DNA of 32,481 nt, from NCBI GenBank assembly GCA_018335695.1, contig JAGXRV010000059.1, positions 1 to 32,481 on the forward strand. Direction: 5' to 3'. The translations under genes and the position numbers were made by a program. The notes beneath the pieces are model-generated. The model searched no databases. It was not told the origin of the DNA and was given only the letters and a program-made list of their open reading frames with translations. The DNA is from Clostridium sp. GTDB lineage: Bacteria > Bacillota > Dethiobacteria > Dethiobacterales > Dethiobacteraceae. Below are positions 23,402 to 32,161 of this stretch, piece by piece (within the stretch, counting starts at the first letter, position 1; every line of letters begins with the position of its first letter).

Positions 23402-23908
23402 ATGCAAGACTGTTTTCAGCTTAACGAGAAAGACAAACGCTTTATTCGCTTGCGAGAGGCGATAGGACAATTTAAACATCAGCGCGGGGCGCTGATTGCA
23501 GTGCTGCATCAAGCGCAGGAGATTTACGGGTTTTTGCCGGAAAAATTACAGGAGCATATTGCGGAAGAATTAACAGTGCCGCTGAGCGAGGTGTGCGGTG
23601 TAGTCAGTTTTTACTCATATTTCAGCATGAAACCCCGCGGGAAATATCTTATTCGCGTCTGTTTAGGGACTGCTTGCTACGTGAAGGGCGCGGGAGAGAT
23701 TTTTGCCGAACTGTCAGAGCGCTTGAAAATCAGCATCGGTGAAACAAGCGCAGATGGGAAGTTTACTTTGGAGGCATCTCGTTGTATCGGCGCATGCGGT
23801 TTGGCGCCTGTTTTGTCAATAAATGACGAGATTCACGGCAGACTGACTACGGCTGACACAGTCAAATTGCTGGAAGCATACCGCCAAAGGAGGAGTGGCG
23901 ATGCATAA
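23402..23908 (+). CDS. hndA: NAD-linked [FeFe] hydrogenase, NuoE-like subunit
   Basis: A 168-residue thioredoxin-fold [2Fe-2S] subunit like HndA/HydC and the 24 kDa subunit of complex I. The four cluster ligands are Cys87 and Cys92 (C-L-G-T-A-C) and Cys128 and Cys132 (C-I-G-A-C). The N-terminal helical domain is present (L-P-E-K-L-Q-E-H-I-A-E-E-L). ATG at 23402 follows AAAGGAG (23386-23392). It is the first gene of a three-gene operon and overlaps the next gene by eight bases. It probably relays electrons in the cytoplasmic complex. Confidence 0.94.
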   Translation: MQDCFQLNEKDKRFIRLREAIGQFKHQRGALIAVLHQAQEIYGFLPEKLQEHIAEELTVPLSEVCGVVSFYSYFSMKPRGKYLIRVCLGTACYVKGAGEIFAELSERLKISIGETSADGKFTLEASRCIGACGLAPVLSINDEIHGRLTTADTVKLLEAYRQRRSGDA

Positions 23909-25850
23909 ACAAGAGGCCAGGAAAAGTCATGCTAAAATTAAAAGCATTAATGACTTGGCTAAAATTAAAGAGAGCTATAAAGAGTTATTGTCGATGCGAA
24001 TGGCAGGTCAGCAATACGGCAAGATATTTGCAAGTAAGCGATCTGCTTTGGCAAAAAAAGGGGTCACACATCAGCTGCTTATTTGCCGTGGAACAGGTTG
24101 TGATTCATCTGATAGCAAAGGAATCCGGGACGTTCTAAAAAAAGAGTTGCAACAAGCGGGCAGGTCAGAGAGTGTGGCAGTAGTTGAAACAGGGTGTTTC
24201 GGCTTTTGTCGTTTGGGTCCCATAGTAGTAGTTTACCCCGGCGGAACGTTTTACTGCCGTCTGCAAAAAAATGACTTGCGTGAAATTGTGGATGAACATA
24301 TTTGCGGCGGCAAGGTGATTAAAAGGCTTCTTTATCACGACCCTGAAACGTATGAGCCGCACAGGCAGGCTGAAGATATAGATTTCTTTAAATATCAGGA
24401 AAGGGTAGTCCTGCAAAACTGCGGACTGATTAATCCGCTCGTGATTGAAGAATATATCGCAAGAGACGGATATTTAGCGCTTGCCAACGCCCTCAATAGT
24501 CAGCGTGCCGAAATTATCGAAGCAGTTTCACAATCGGGTTTGCGCGGGCGCGGTGGAGGCGGCTTCCCTACCGGGCGCAAATGGAAATTTGCCCATGATG
24601 CAGTTGGAGAGGAAAAATATGTGGTCTGCAACGCGGACGAGGGAGATCCTGGCGCCTTTATGGACAGGAGTATTTTAGAGGGTGATCCCCATGCGGTGCT
24701 GGAAGCAATGGCCATAGCCGGTTTTGCCATCGGCGCGCGGCAGGGCTTTATCTATGTGAGGGCCGAGTATCCTATTGCTATTGAGCGGTTGCAAGTCGCT
24801 ATTTCACAAGCAACTGAATTTGGTCTGCTTGGTAAAAATATTTTCGGAAAATCTTTTGAGTTTAATATTGAGCTTCGTCTTGGAGCAGGAGCCTTTGTTT
24901 GTGGGGAAGAGACGGCGCTTTTGCGTTCCGTAGCGGGGTTCCGCGGCGAACCACGGACACGACCGCCTTTCCCAGCCATCAGCGGACTTTGGGAGCGTCC
25001 TACTTTGGTTAATAATGTGGAGACGCTGGCCAATATCCCGCAAATTCTTCTCAAAGGACCACGCTGGTATGCAGCTAAGGGTACGGAGAAGAGCAGAGGG
25101 ACAAAAGTGTTTGCCATAGCCGGAAAAATTGCGAATACAGGGTTAATTGAAGTATCCATGGGGACTACGCTGCGGGAAGTGATTTTTCAGGTAGGCGGCG
25201 GCATCCCGAATGGCAAAAAGTTTAAAGCTGTGCAAACAGGCGGTCCTTCCGGCGGTTGTTTGCCGGAAAGAATGTTGGATATACCTATAGACTATGAAAC
25301 GTTGTTGGCAGTTGGATCCATGATGGGTTCGGGCGGTTTGATTATCTTAGATGAAGACGATTGTATGGTGAATATTGCCCAGTTTTATTTAGAGTTTACA
25401 CTTGATGAATCTTGCGGTAAATGTCCGCCTTGTCGAATCGGCAATAAACGGCTGCTCGAAATGCTTACTAAAATCACGGCGGGAAAAGCTGCCGAAAAAG
25501 ATTTAGCACTATTGGCAGAGCTTTGTACTCAAATTAAAGCAGCATCGTTATGCGGGCTTGGCCAGTCCTCACCGAATCCGGTTTTGAGCACGCTGCATTA
25601 TTTCCGTGAAGAATATCTGGCACATATAGTTGATAAGCAATGTCCCGCAGGCGTGTGCAAGGAATTATTGTCTTATGGCATAGACCAGGAAAAATGCCGT
25701 CAATGCGGTTTGTGCAAGAAAGTATGTCCTGTTTCGGCTATCAGCGGCAATGCGAAAGCGATTCACAAAATTGACGCACAAGTCTGTGTTAAGTGCGGGG
25801 AATGCGCGAAAAAATGTAAATTTGACGCTATTTCCCGTAGAAGGAGTTAA
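23901..25850 (+). CDS. hndC: NAD-linked [FeFe] hydrogenase, NuoF-like flavoprotein subunit
   Basis: A 649-residue subunit carrying FMN and the NAD(H) site, like HndC/HydB. Order: N-terminal thioredoxin-like [2Fe-2S] domain (Cys62, Cys67, Cys99, Cys103), equal to HndB fused on; the flavin/NADH domain with G-L-R-G-R-G-G-G-G-F-P-T-G and C-N-A-D-E-G-D-P-G-A-F-M-D-R; an SLBB region; a [4Fe-4S] site (E-S-C-G-K-C-P-P-C-R); and a C-terminal two-cluster ferredoxin (C-R-Q-C-G-L-C-K-K-V-C-P, C-V-K-C-G-E-C-A-K-K-C). ATG at 23901 follows AAAGGAGG. Relatives take part in flavin-based electron bifurcation between NADH, ferredoxin and H2; that role here is inferred. Confidence 0.95.
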   Translation: MHKQEARKSHAKIKSINDLAKIKESYKELLSMRMAGQQYGKIFASKRSALAKKGVTHQLLICRGTGCDSSDSKGIRDVLKKELQQAGRSESVAVVETGCFGFCRLGPIVVVYPGGTFYCRLQKNDLREIVDEHICGGKVIKRLLYHDPETYEPHRQAEDIDFFKYQERVVLQNCGLINPLVIEEYIARDGYLALANALNSQRAEIIEAVSQSGLRGRGGGGFPTGRKWKFAHDAVGEEKYVVCNADEGDPGAFMDRSILEGDPHAVLEAMAIAGFAIGARQGFIYVRAEYPIAIERLQVAISQATEFGLLGKNIFGKSFEFNIELRLGAGAFVCGEETALLRSVAGFRGEPRTRPPFPAISGLWERPTLVNNVETLANIPQILLKGPRWYAAKGTEKSRGTKVFAIAGKIANTGLIEVSMGTTLREVIFQVGGGIPNGKKFKAVQTGGPSGGCLPERMLDIPIDYETLLAVGSMMGSGGLIILDEDDCMVNIAQFYLEFTLDESCGKCPPCRIGNKRLLEMLTKITAGKAAEKDLALLAELCTQIKAASLCGLGQSSPNPVLSTLHYFREEYLAHIVDKQCPAGVCKELLSYGIDQEKCRQCGLCKKVCPVSAISGNAKAIHKIDAQVCVKCGECAKKCKFDAISRRRS

Positions 25851-27635
25851 ATGATGAATAAAACTGGTTATAGCAGAAAATCTGTAAAGCCTGTCGTGTC
25901 ACTGACTATTGACGGGCAAAATGTTCAGGCTGTCCAGGGAAGCACGGTGTTGGAGTCAGCTCGAAAAAGCGGAGTCAATATTCCTTCGCTTTGTTATTTG
26001 CGGGAAGTTAATATTGTCGGCGCTTGTCGTATCTGTGTTGTGGAAATTAATAATTTGCCAACACTGCAGGCAGCCTGCGTTTTTCCTGTGAGTGAGGGGC
26101 TTGTTGTCCGCACCAACACAAAAAAAATTCAAGACGCGAGACGAGCAGTGTTGGAACTGTTATTGTCCAACCACCCAAACGATTGCTTCTCCTGCAGCCG
26201 CAACCTAAACTGTGAGTTGCAGGCGATGGCGCATGAGCTAAATATCAGGGAAATCCGCTTTGCCGGCGACAAGACGAATATCCCAATGGATACTGATTCT
26301 GCAGCGATTGAGCGTGAGCCTGAAAAGTGTATTCTTTGTTATCGGTGCGTCAGTATTTGCAGTAAGATTGTCACGGCAAATGTTTACACCATGTTGAACA
26401 GAGGCTTTAAGGCGTTTGCCGCGCCTGCCTTTAATCGGAGTCTGGCTGATGTAAGCTGCACTACCTGCGGGCAGTGCGTGACAGTCTGTCCTACTGCGGC
26501 GCTGCGGGAGAAGGGCCAAACAGAAGTCGTCTGGGCTGCGCTTGCAAACCCGGATGTTTATGTGCTGGCACAGACAGCTCCCAGCATCCGGGTCACCATC
26601 GGCGAAGAATTTGGTATGGCGTATGGCACTGTGATGACAGGGCAGATGGTAGCCGCACTGCGCAAGTTGGGTTTTGATAAAGTATTTGACACTGATTTCA
26701 CTGCTGACATGACGATTGTGGAAGAAGGCTATGAATTTCTGGAAAAATTGCGGCACAATGGTCCTTGGCCGCATCTTAGCTCTTGCAGTCCCGGTTGGAT
26801 AAAATTTTGCGAGCATTTTTATCCTGAGTTCCTGAGCAATATCTCGACTGTAAAATCACCGATGTCTATGTTCGGCGCATTGGCGAAAACATTTCATGCC
26901 GAAGCGTTAGGGATAGCTCCGGAAAAGATTTTTGTGGTGGGAATTATGCCATGTACTGCAAAAAAATATGAGGCTGCGCGTCCGGAACTGAGCGACAGCG
27001 GAGTGAGAGACGTGGATGTAGTGCTAACGACGCGAGAGTTTGCCAGAATGATTCGTCAGGCAGGCCTGGATTTTGTGCATTTAGCCGAGGAAGATTTTGA
27101 TACGCCGTTAGGTGTGTCAAGCGGGGCCGGCACTATTTTCGGTGCCACCGGCGGCGTGGCGGAAGCGGCTATCCGCACGATTTACGAGCACCTTACGGGC
27201 GAGGAGTTGCGGCAGCCGGATTTTATTCAGGCACTGCGGGGGATGGACGGAGTCAAGGTGGCAAAAATTAACATTCTGGATAAAAAAATAAAGCTGGCGA
27301 TTGCCCATGGTACCGGCAACGCCAGGCTGCTCCTTGATAAGATTAAAAAAGGCGAAGAAATGTATCATTTTATTGAAATAATGGGCTGTCCCGGCGGGTG
27401 CGTGGGGGGAGGAGGGCAGCCTATTCTCGCGAAAAAACAGCGTTGGGAGAAAGACCGGGATTACCGGATGGACAGGGCAGATGCTCTTTACCGGATTGAT
27501 GAACAAAAAGAGCTGCGCAGAGCTCACCAAAACCCGGCGGTCTGGGAAATCTACCGTCAATACTTGGGTCACCCTTTAAGTGATAAAGCAAAGAAACTGC
27601 TGCACACAAATTATTTCCGGCGCGGCAAATTTTGA
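25851..27635 (+). CDS. hndD: [FeFe] hydrogenase catalytic subunit
   Basis: A 594-residue catalytic subunit like HndD/HydA that makes or oxidises H2. Clusters in order: [2Fe-2S] (Cys48, 59, 62, 76), His-ligated [4Fe-4S] (H-P-N-D-C-F-S-C-S-R-N-L-N-C), two [4Fe-4S] ferredoxin motifs (C-I-L-C-Y-R-C-V-S-I-C; C-T-T-C-G-Q-C-V-T-V-C-P), then the H-cluster domain: L1 S-S-C-S-P-G-W (Cys312-Ser313), L2 M-P-C-T-A-K-K (Cys368), L3 M-G-C-P-G-G-C (Cys513, Cys517). The tail K-L-L-H-T-N-Y is typical. The start directly follows the hndC stop. L1 has C-S where clostridial CpI has C-C. The HydEFG maturases are not in the window. Confidence 0.96.
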   Translation: MMNKTGYSRKSVKPVVSLTIDGQNVQAVQGSTVLESARKSGVNIPSLCYLREVNIVGACRICVVEINNLPTLQAACVFPVSEGLVVRTNTKKIQDARRAVLELLLSNHPNDCFSCSRNLNCELQAMAHELNIREIRFAGDKTNIPMDTDSAAIEREPEKCILCYRCVSICSKIVTANVYTMLNRGFKAFAAPAFNRSLADVSCTTCGQCVTVCPTAALREKGQTEVVWAALANPDVYVLAQTAPSIRVTIGEEFGMAYGTVMTGQMVAALRKLGFDKVFDTDFTADMTIVEEGYEFLEKLRHNGPWPHLSSCSPGWIKFCEHFYPEFLSNISTVKSPMSMFGALAKTFHAEALGIAPEKIFVVGIMPCTAKKYEAARPELSDSGVRDVDVVLTTREFARMIRQAGLDFVHLAEEDFDTPLGVSSGAGTIFGATGGVAEAAIRTIYEHLTGEELRQPDFIQALRGMDGVKVAKINILDKKIKLAIAHGTGNARLLLDKIKKGEEMYHFIEIMGCPGGCVGGGGQPILAKKQRWEKDRDYRMDRADALYRIDEQKELRRAHQNPAVWEIYRQYLGHPLSDKAKKLLHTNYFRRGKF

Positions 27636-27662
27636 GGTGATTCAGGCTGCTTTTGCAAGTGA

Positions 27663-27702
27663 CCACCCCGCCCTGACGGGCACCCCTCCAAGGGAGGGGA
27701 AT
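27663..27702 (+). repeat. Palindromic dispersed repeat, family B, copy 2
   Basis: It has CCACCCCG, a GCCC/GGGC hairpin, then CACCCCTCC-AA-GGGAGGGGAAT, whose 22 bases (27681-27702) are identical to 22028-22049. Further GAGAGGGGAATT follows at 27709-27720. It lies between the converging ends of hndD and trpB2 and might help end transcription, as I see no classic terminator there. Confidence 0.8.
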
Positions 27703-27732
27703 TATTGCGAGAGGGGAATTTTCTGGGGATGG

Positions 27733-29097
27733 TTAAAAGGAGGAAGTTATTTTAGGCACTGTTGAGAGGCCTTTTGCCAGGTCTTCCTCGGTGTATTGAT
27801 AGTCCTCAATTTTTCCGGAAAGATATGCGTCATAGGCGGTAAGGTCAAAATGGCCATGGCCGCTTAGACAAAAGAGAATCGTTTTATCTTCGCCTGCGGA
27901 CTTGCACTCCATGGCGGCATCAATGGCACCGCGAATCGCATGTGCTGATTCGGGAGCAGGCAGAATCCCTTCTGTCCGGGCAAAAAGCATGGCGGCCTCA
28001 AAAACTCCTTTTTGCACAGGCGCCTGGGCTTCTATAATTCCTTCGTGATATAATTGGCTGACCAAAGGCGAGTCACCATGATAGCGCAGACCGCCGGCGT
28101 GGATGCCCGGCGGGATGAAATCATGTCCAAGAGTATACATCTTAACCAGTGGGGTAAGTGCGGCAGTGTCGCCGTAATCATAGGTGTATTTGCCTCTTGT
28201 CAGCGTCGGACAGGCGGCCGGTTCGATGGCGATAACACGCATTTGCTTGCCGTGAATTTTATCATAGAGGAAGGGGAAGCTGAGTCCGGCAAAGTTGGAG
28301 CCGCCGCCGCAGCAACCGATGATAAAGTCGGGATATTCCCCGACAGACGCCAGTTGCTCTTTTGCTTCCAAACCGATGACTGTCTGGTGCAGCAGGACAT
28401 GGTTTAAGACGCTGCCCAAAGCGTAATTTGTGTCGGCTCGGGAAGCGGCGTCTTCCACTGCCTCAGAGATGGCAATGCCTAGGCTGCCGGGAGAATCGGG
28501 GTTGTCTGCCAGGATTTTACGACCGGCATTAGTCTGCTGGCTGGGACTGGGAATCACATTGGCGCCCCACACCTCCATAAGAGAGCGGCGGTACGGCTTT
28601 TGCGTAAATGATATTTTAACCATATAAATCATGCATTCCAGTCCAAAGTAGCTGCAGGCAAGCGAGAGCGCGGTGCCCCATTGACCGGCACCTGTTTCTG
28701 TAGCCAATCTTTTAATTCCGTCACGTTTATTGTAGAACGCTTGAGGAATGGCTGTGTTTGTTTTATGGCTGCCGGCTGGGCTTACCCCTTCGTATTTGTA
28801 GTAAATTCGAGCCGGTGTGCCCAGAGCCTGTTCTAGGCGATGGGCGCGAAAGAGAGGCGATGGTCGCCACAGACGGTAGATCTCTCTTACTTCTTCGGGG
28901 ATTTCTACCCAACGCTTGTCGGTCACTTCTTGTTCAATGATTGCTGAGGGAAAAATGGCGGCAAGGTCGGAACCTACCAACGGTTTTTGGCTGCCGGGGT
29001 GCAAGGGCGGTGCCGGGGGGTTTGGCATATCCGCCATAATATTATACCAGGCCTTGGGGATATGTTCTTCGCCAAGCAGTATTTTTGTCTGCTTCAT
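27733..29097 (-). CDS. trpB2: Tryptophan synthase beta-like protein TrpB2
   Basis: A 454-residue PLP enzyme of the TrpB2 type, longer than the usual ~400-residue TrpB1 and typically found without a TrpA partner. TrpB2 makes tryptophan from serine and indole and may act in indole salvage. Motifs: W-R-P-S-P-L near 78, the PLP Lys112 in [22 protein letters not shown], the phosphate loop G-C-C-G-G-G-S-N-F, and L-S-G-H-G-H-F-D near the end. The start ATG (complement of 29095-29097) has AAAGGAGG upstream on the - strand. It is the only confident - strand gene here, with no other trp genes nearby. Confidence 0.93.
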   Translation of the reverse strand: MKQTKILLGEEHIPKAWYNIMADMPNPPAPPLHPGSQKPLVGSDLAAIFPSAIIEQEVTDKRWVEIPEEVREIYRLWRPSPLFRAHRLEQALGTPARIYYKYEGVSPAGSHKTNTAIPQAFYNKRDGIKRLATETGAGQWGTALSLACSYFGLECMIYMVKISFTQKPYRRSLMEVWGANVIPSPSQQTNAGRKILADNPDSPGSLGIAISEAVEDAASRADTNYALGSVLNHVLLHQTVIGLEAKEQLASVGEYPDFIIGCCGGGSNFAGLSFPFLYDKIHGKQMRVIAIEPAACPTLTRGKYTYDYGDTAALTPLVKMYTLGHDFIPPGIHAGGLRYHGDSPLVSQLYHEGIIEAQAPVQKGVFEAAMLFARTEGILPAPESAHAIRGAIDAAMECKSAGEDKTILFCLSGHGHFDLTAYDAYLSGKIEDYQYTEEDLAKGLSTVPKITSSF

Positions 29098-29162
29098 CCT
29101 CTTCTTCTCCTCCTTTGATTGACAAAACGGACGACCTTTTTGTCGCTCTGAAACTTATCATA

Positions 29163-29191
29163 AATTTATCGAATTAACGTCTAAAAGTCAA
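29163..29191 (-). promoter_or_regulatory. Candidate trpB2 promoter
   Basis: On the - strand TTGACT (29191-29186) and TAAATT (29168-29163) are 17 bases apart. Position relative to trpB2 is plausible. No T-box or TRAP-like leader is visible in 29098-29252. Confidence 0.4.
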
Positions 29192-29252
29192 GGAAAGAAG
29201 GAGGATTGCTTTTTTTGTCGAAGCTAAGTTCAAAAAGTCTGGGAGGTTAAAA

Positions 29253-30791
29253 ATGTTGCCACGGGAAATGGTCTTGATTCTGGATTTTGGCGGCCAGTAT
29301 ACGCAATTGATTGCACGCCGGATTCGGGAATTAAATGTTTATTGTGAAATTCTGCCTTATACCGCAACGCTGGAGCAGATCAAGGCTTTAAATCCTAAAG
29401 CCCTGGTTTTTTCAGGCGGAGCGTTTAGTGTCTATGGTGAAGGCGCACCGTCTGTCGATCGACGCCTATATCGGCTGGGCTTACCGATTTTAGGCATTTG
29501 TTACGGTATGCAGTTAATAGCTAAAGACTTGGGCGGTGTAGTCAGGGCTGCTGATCGTCGGGAATATGGCAAAACGGAGCTGACAGTTCTGACTGACGTA
29601 GATCTTTTTGCCGGGTTAGGAAAAAAAGAAGACGTTTGGATGAGCCATAGCGATTTTGTGGAGGAGGCTCCTGCAAGTTTTACTGTGACTGCCGCCACTA
29701 ACAATACGCCGGTGGCTGCTATGTCCGACCAGCAACAACAAATATATGCTGTACAGTTTCACCCTGAGGTGATCCATACACCGCATGGGATGGAGATGCT
29801 GAAAAATTTTCTCTTTTCTGTGGTGGGGTTTTCCGCAGATTGGAGCATGGGCTCATTTATTGAAGCTACAGTGCGGCAAATCAGGGAAACGGTGGGCGAA
29901 GATGAGCGGGTTGTCTGCGGCCTGTCCGGTGGCGTAGACTCTTCTGTAGCGGCAGTGCTTGTCCATAAAGCCATCGGCGACCGTTTGACCTGTATTTTTG
30001 TTGACCATGGCCTTTTAAGAAAAGATGAGGCAGAACAGGTGATGGCGACTTTTGCCGAACAGTTTAACATGAAAGTGGTTAAAGTAGATGCTGCAGAAGA
30101 ATTTTTGACTAAGCTCGCCGGGATAACCGATCCGGAGAAAAAACGTAAAATTATCGGCAATGAGTTTATCCGTGTATTTGAGCGGGAAGCGGCGAAAATT
30201 GCTCAGGTTGATTATCTGGTGCAGGGAACGCTTTATACTGATGTGATTGAAAGCGGTACGGCCACCGCCGCCGTTATTAAGTCTCATCATAATGTGGGCG
30301 GTTTGCCGGCGGATATGAAATTTAAATTGATAGAGCCGTTAAACCATCTCTTTAAAGATGAAGTGCGCCAAGTCGGGGAAGAATTAGGGATGCCGTCAGA
30401 TGTTGTCTGGCGCCACCCTTTCCCCGGTCCGGGTTTGGCCATTCGCGTGCTCGGTGAAGTAACCCGGGAAAAAATTGCTATTTTGCAGGCGGCAGACGCC
30501 ATTGTCATCGAGGAAATTAAAAAGGCGGGGCTTTACCGGGAAATCTGGCAAGCTTTTGCGGTGCTGCCCGACCTGCGTTCCGTGGGAGTAATGGGTGATT
30601 GCAGAACTTATGCTTACACCATAGCGCTGCGTGCCGTTACCAGCCAAGATGGGATGACTGCAGACTGGTATCGCTTCCCCTTAGATGTGCTGGCGCGTAT
30701 TTCTAACAGGGTAGTCAATGAGGTGCCTCATGTAAATCGCATGGTTTATGATATTACTTCAAAACCGCCCTCCACCATTGAGTGGGAATAG
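29253..30791 (+). CDS. guaA: GMP synthase (glutamine-hydrolysing)
   Basis: A 512-residue enzyme converting XMP to GMP with ATP and glutamine. The N-terminal class I glutamine amidotransferase domain (about 7-190) has nucleophile Cys83 (G-I-C-Y-G-M-Q) and the His-Glu pair in Q-F-H-P-E-V. The ATP-pyrophosphatase domain starts near 200 with the P-loop L-S-G-G-V-D-S-S, and the C-terminal dimerisation domain ends P-P-S-T-I-E-W-E. The oxyanion-side loop reads F-S-G-G-A-F-S-V-Y where S-G-G-P-x-S-V-Y is common. ATG at 29253 follows GGGAGG. It appears single-gene, with its own terminator. Confidence 0.97.
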   Translation: MLPREMVLILDFGGQYTQLIARRIRELNVYCEILPYTATLEQIKALNPKALVFSGGAFSVYGEGAPSVDRRLYRLGLPILGICYGMQLIAKDLGGVVRAADRREYGKTELTVLTDVDLFAGLGKKEDVWMSHSDFVEEAPASFTVTAATNNTPVAAMSDQQQQIYAVQFHPEVIHTPHGMEMLKNFLFSVVGFSADWSMGSFIEATVRQIRETVGEDERVVCGLSGGVDSSVAAVLVHKAIGDRLTCIFVDHGLLRKDEAEQVMATFAEQFNMKVVKVDAAEEFLTKLAGITDPEKKRKIIGNEFIRVFEREAAKIAQVDYLVQGTLYTDVIESGTATAAVIKSHHNVGGLPADMKFKLIEPLNHLFKDEVRQVGEELGMPSDVVWRHPFPGPGLAIRVLGEVTREKIAILQAADAIVIEEIKKAGLYREIWQAFAVLPDLRSVGVMGDCRTYAYTIALRAVTSQDGMTADWYRFPLDVLARISNRVVNEVPHVNRMVYDITSKPPSTIEWE

Positions 30792-30801
30792 CAGACAAAA
30801 G

Positions 30802-30845
30802 CCCTGAGACTAAAGATACTCCTTAGTTTCAGGGTGTTCTTTTTG
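30802..30845 (+). terminator. guaA terminator
   Basis: CCCTGAGACTAA (30802-30813) and TTAGTTTCAGGG (30823-30834) form a 12-base stem with one G-T pair and a 9-base loop, followed by TGTTCTTTTT. Confidence 0.9.
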
Positions 30846-30867
30846 CAGGCAATACTAAAGTGTATTG

Positions 30868-30999
30868 CTATTTGGAATAAGCTCGAAGGGTCGTTTTCGT
30901 ATTCCCATCACTGTTGTAGGTAAGCGTTTCTCCCTGGCTTGTGTAGCAGTCCTGGTCGGATAAAGCCTTTAAAGTCGTTGACACACTGGGAGCAGCTTG
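30868..30999 (-). pseudogene. RHS/YD-repeat-like coding remnant, copy 1
   Basis: On the - strand this stretch reads through about 43 codons to a stop at 30868-30870 and includes L-T-Y-N-S-D-G-N-T-K-T-T-L-R-A-Y-S-K, which resembles the YD-repeat pattern (Y-D-x3-G-N) of RHS/wall-associated proteins. It has no start or ribosome site. The 57 bases 30874-30930 align without gaps to 31847-31903 at 42/57 identity. Probably a decayed fragment or dispersed repeat, not a working gene. Confidence 0.45.
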
Positions 31000-31044
31000 A
31001 TAAGATTAAGGCGCAAAGCATAGCCGGTAAAGGTGGTGCCTTAA

Positions 31045-31446
31045 GTGAATAATTTTAGTAAGGGCGTTTTGTATTGGGTCGAGATAGCCGATTACGACTT
31101 GGAAACTGCTGAGGCAATGTTGATAACAAAAAGGTACCTGTATGTGGGATTTATGTGCCATCAAGCCATTGAAAAGCTCCTCAAAGCGTGCTATGTAAAT
31201 GCGCTAAAAGAAATAGCGCCATATACTCACAACTTGGCTCGACTGGCAATTCAGGCTAAAATTTATGATAGGCTAAATGACGAACAAAAGGATTTATTCG
31301 ATACACTGGAGCCCCTGAACATTGAGGCGCGCTATCCAACTAAGAAAGAAACGGTACTTAAGTCCTTGAATGAGGAAAAATGCGCGGAATTGATTAATAA
31401 GACTAAGGAGCTATCGCAATGGATAAAGACTCAGTTATCGCTTTAG
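31045..31446 (+). CDS. HEPN domain protein
   Basis: A 133-residue helical HEPN-domain protein. It shows the typical A-D-Y-D-L-E-T-A-E-A-M-L, the core helix C-H-Q-A-I-E-K-L-L-K-A-C-Y, T-H-N-L-A-R-L, and E-A-R-Y-P near 96. The R-x4-6-H RNase motif of toxic HEPN proteins is not seen (the nearest Arg-to-His spacing is R-x8-H in helix 2). GTG at 31045 follows AAAGGTGG. It overlaps the nucleotidyltransferase gene by 28 bases. HEPN/MNT pairs act as toxin-antitoxin-like modules in several organisms; whether this one is toxic is unknown. Confidence 0.88.
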   Translation: MNNFSKGVLYWVEIADYDLETAEAMLITKRYLYVGFMCHQAIEKLLKACYVNALKEIAPYTHNLARLAIQAKIYDRLNDEQKDLFDTLEPLNIEARYPTKKETVLKSLNEEKCAELINKTKELSQWIKTQLSL

Positions 31447-31730
31447 CCAGGCAATATTCTGAGCTCGTTAGCAAGCATTTACCTGTGAAACAGGTTGTGC
31501 TGTATGGCTCATATGCAAATGGGGCAGCAGGCCCGGATTCAGACATAGATATTGCCGTAATTGTTGAAAAGTTAGAGGAAGATTATTTAGACACACATGC
31601 CAGGTTATTTAAGTTGCGTCGCTCAATTGATTTCCGCATAGAGCCCGTCTTAATCGAACTGGGGGAGGATAAAAGCGGCTTCCTCAGGGATATTCTGGAC
31701 AAGGGTTACGTGTTATTTTCAAACAGTTAA
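31419..31730 (+). CDS. MNT-type minimal nucleotidyltransferase
   Basis: A 103-residue nucleotidyltransferase of the DNA polymerase beta superfamily. The active-site signature is G-S-Y-A-N-G-A-A-G-P-D-S-D-I-D with Gly30, Ser31, Asp42 and Asp44; a third acidic residue may be Glu75 in R-I-E-P-V. In HEPN-MNT systems such proteins neutralise the HEPN partner, in one case by adding AMP to it. ATG at 31419 has AAGGAG upstream and lies within the end of the HEPN gene, so the two are translationally coupled. A terminator follows at 31806. Confidence 0.9.
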   Translation: MDKDSVIALARQYSELVSKHLPVKQVVLYGSYANGAAGPDSDIDIAVIVEKLEEDYLDTHARLFKLRRSIDFRIEPVLIELGEDKSGFLRDILDKGYVLFSNS

Positions 31731-31805
31731 CCAACCCAGGAATTGTTGTGATCTGAAGTTTCTTTCTGTATCTTTAGTAATGGGAGAATCGTCCAAAATA
31801 AGTAT

Positions 31806-31835
31806 AACGCCAGCCCCTCTGGCGTTAATTTTTTT
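31806..31835 (+). terminator. Terminator after HEPN/MNT
   Basis: AACGCCAG (31806-31813) pairs perfectly with CTGGCGTT (31819-31826) across a 5-base loop, then seven T (31829-31835). It lies beside the second RHS-like remnant. Confidence 0.88.
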
Positions 31836-31846
31836 ATAAAAATATA

Positions 31847-31930
31847 GGAATAAACCCGGAGGGGCGTTTTTATGTTTTCATCACAGTTGTCGGCAAACGT
31901 CCCCTCCGCAAAATATCATAGCACCGGACC
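31847..31930 (-). pseudogene. RHS/YD-repeat-like coding remnant, copy 2
   Basis: The - strand reads T-F-A-D-N-C-D-E-N-I-K-T-P-L-R-V-Y-S-Y in the frame that matches copy 1. Bases 31847-31903 align with 30874-30930 at 42/57 identity, mostly transitions, and weaker similarity runs further upstream on that strand. The Y-D-G-N residues are eroded. No gene is visible in 31904-32161; it contains a run of 15 T (31974-31988). Confidence 0.45.
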
Positions 31931-32161
31931 CCGGCCGCAAATTTTATTGAAAAATCCAAAAATATAGCAGGAGTTTTTTTTTTTTTTTGTAGAATTTAGC
32001 GCAGATGTCTAAAATTTGCCATATCTGTTTTATTATGGTGTGTTCGGAAAATCTTACCTCAGGAGGTGAAACAAACAACGGAAGGAATTAGTTTCCGCAT
32101 AAAATGTGGCCGAAAATGCCCAAGTATTCAAGTTGTACATATAAGAGGAGGTTGACAAAAT

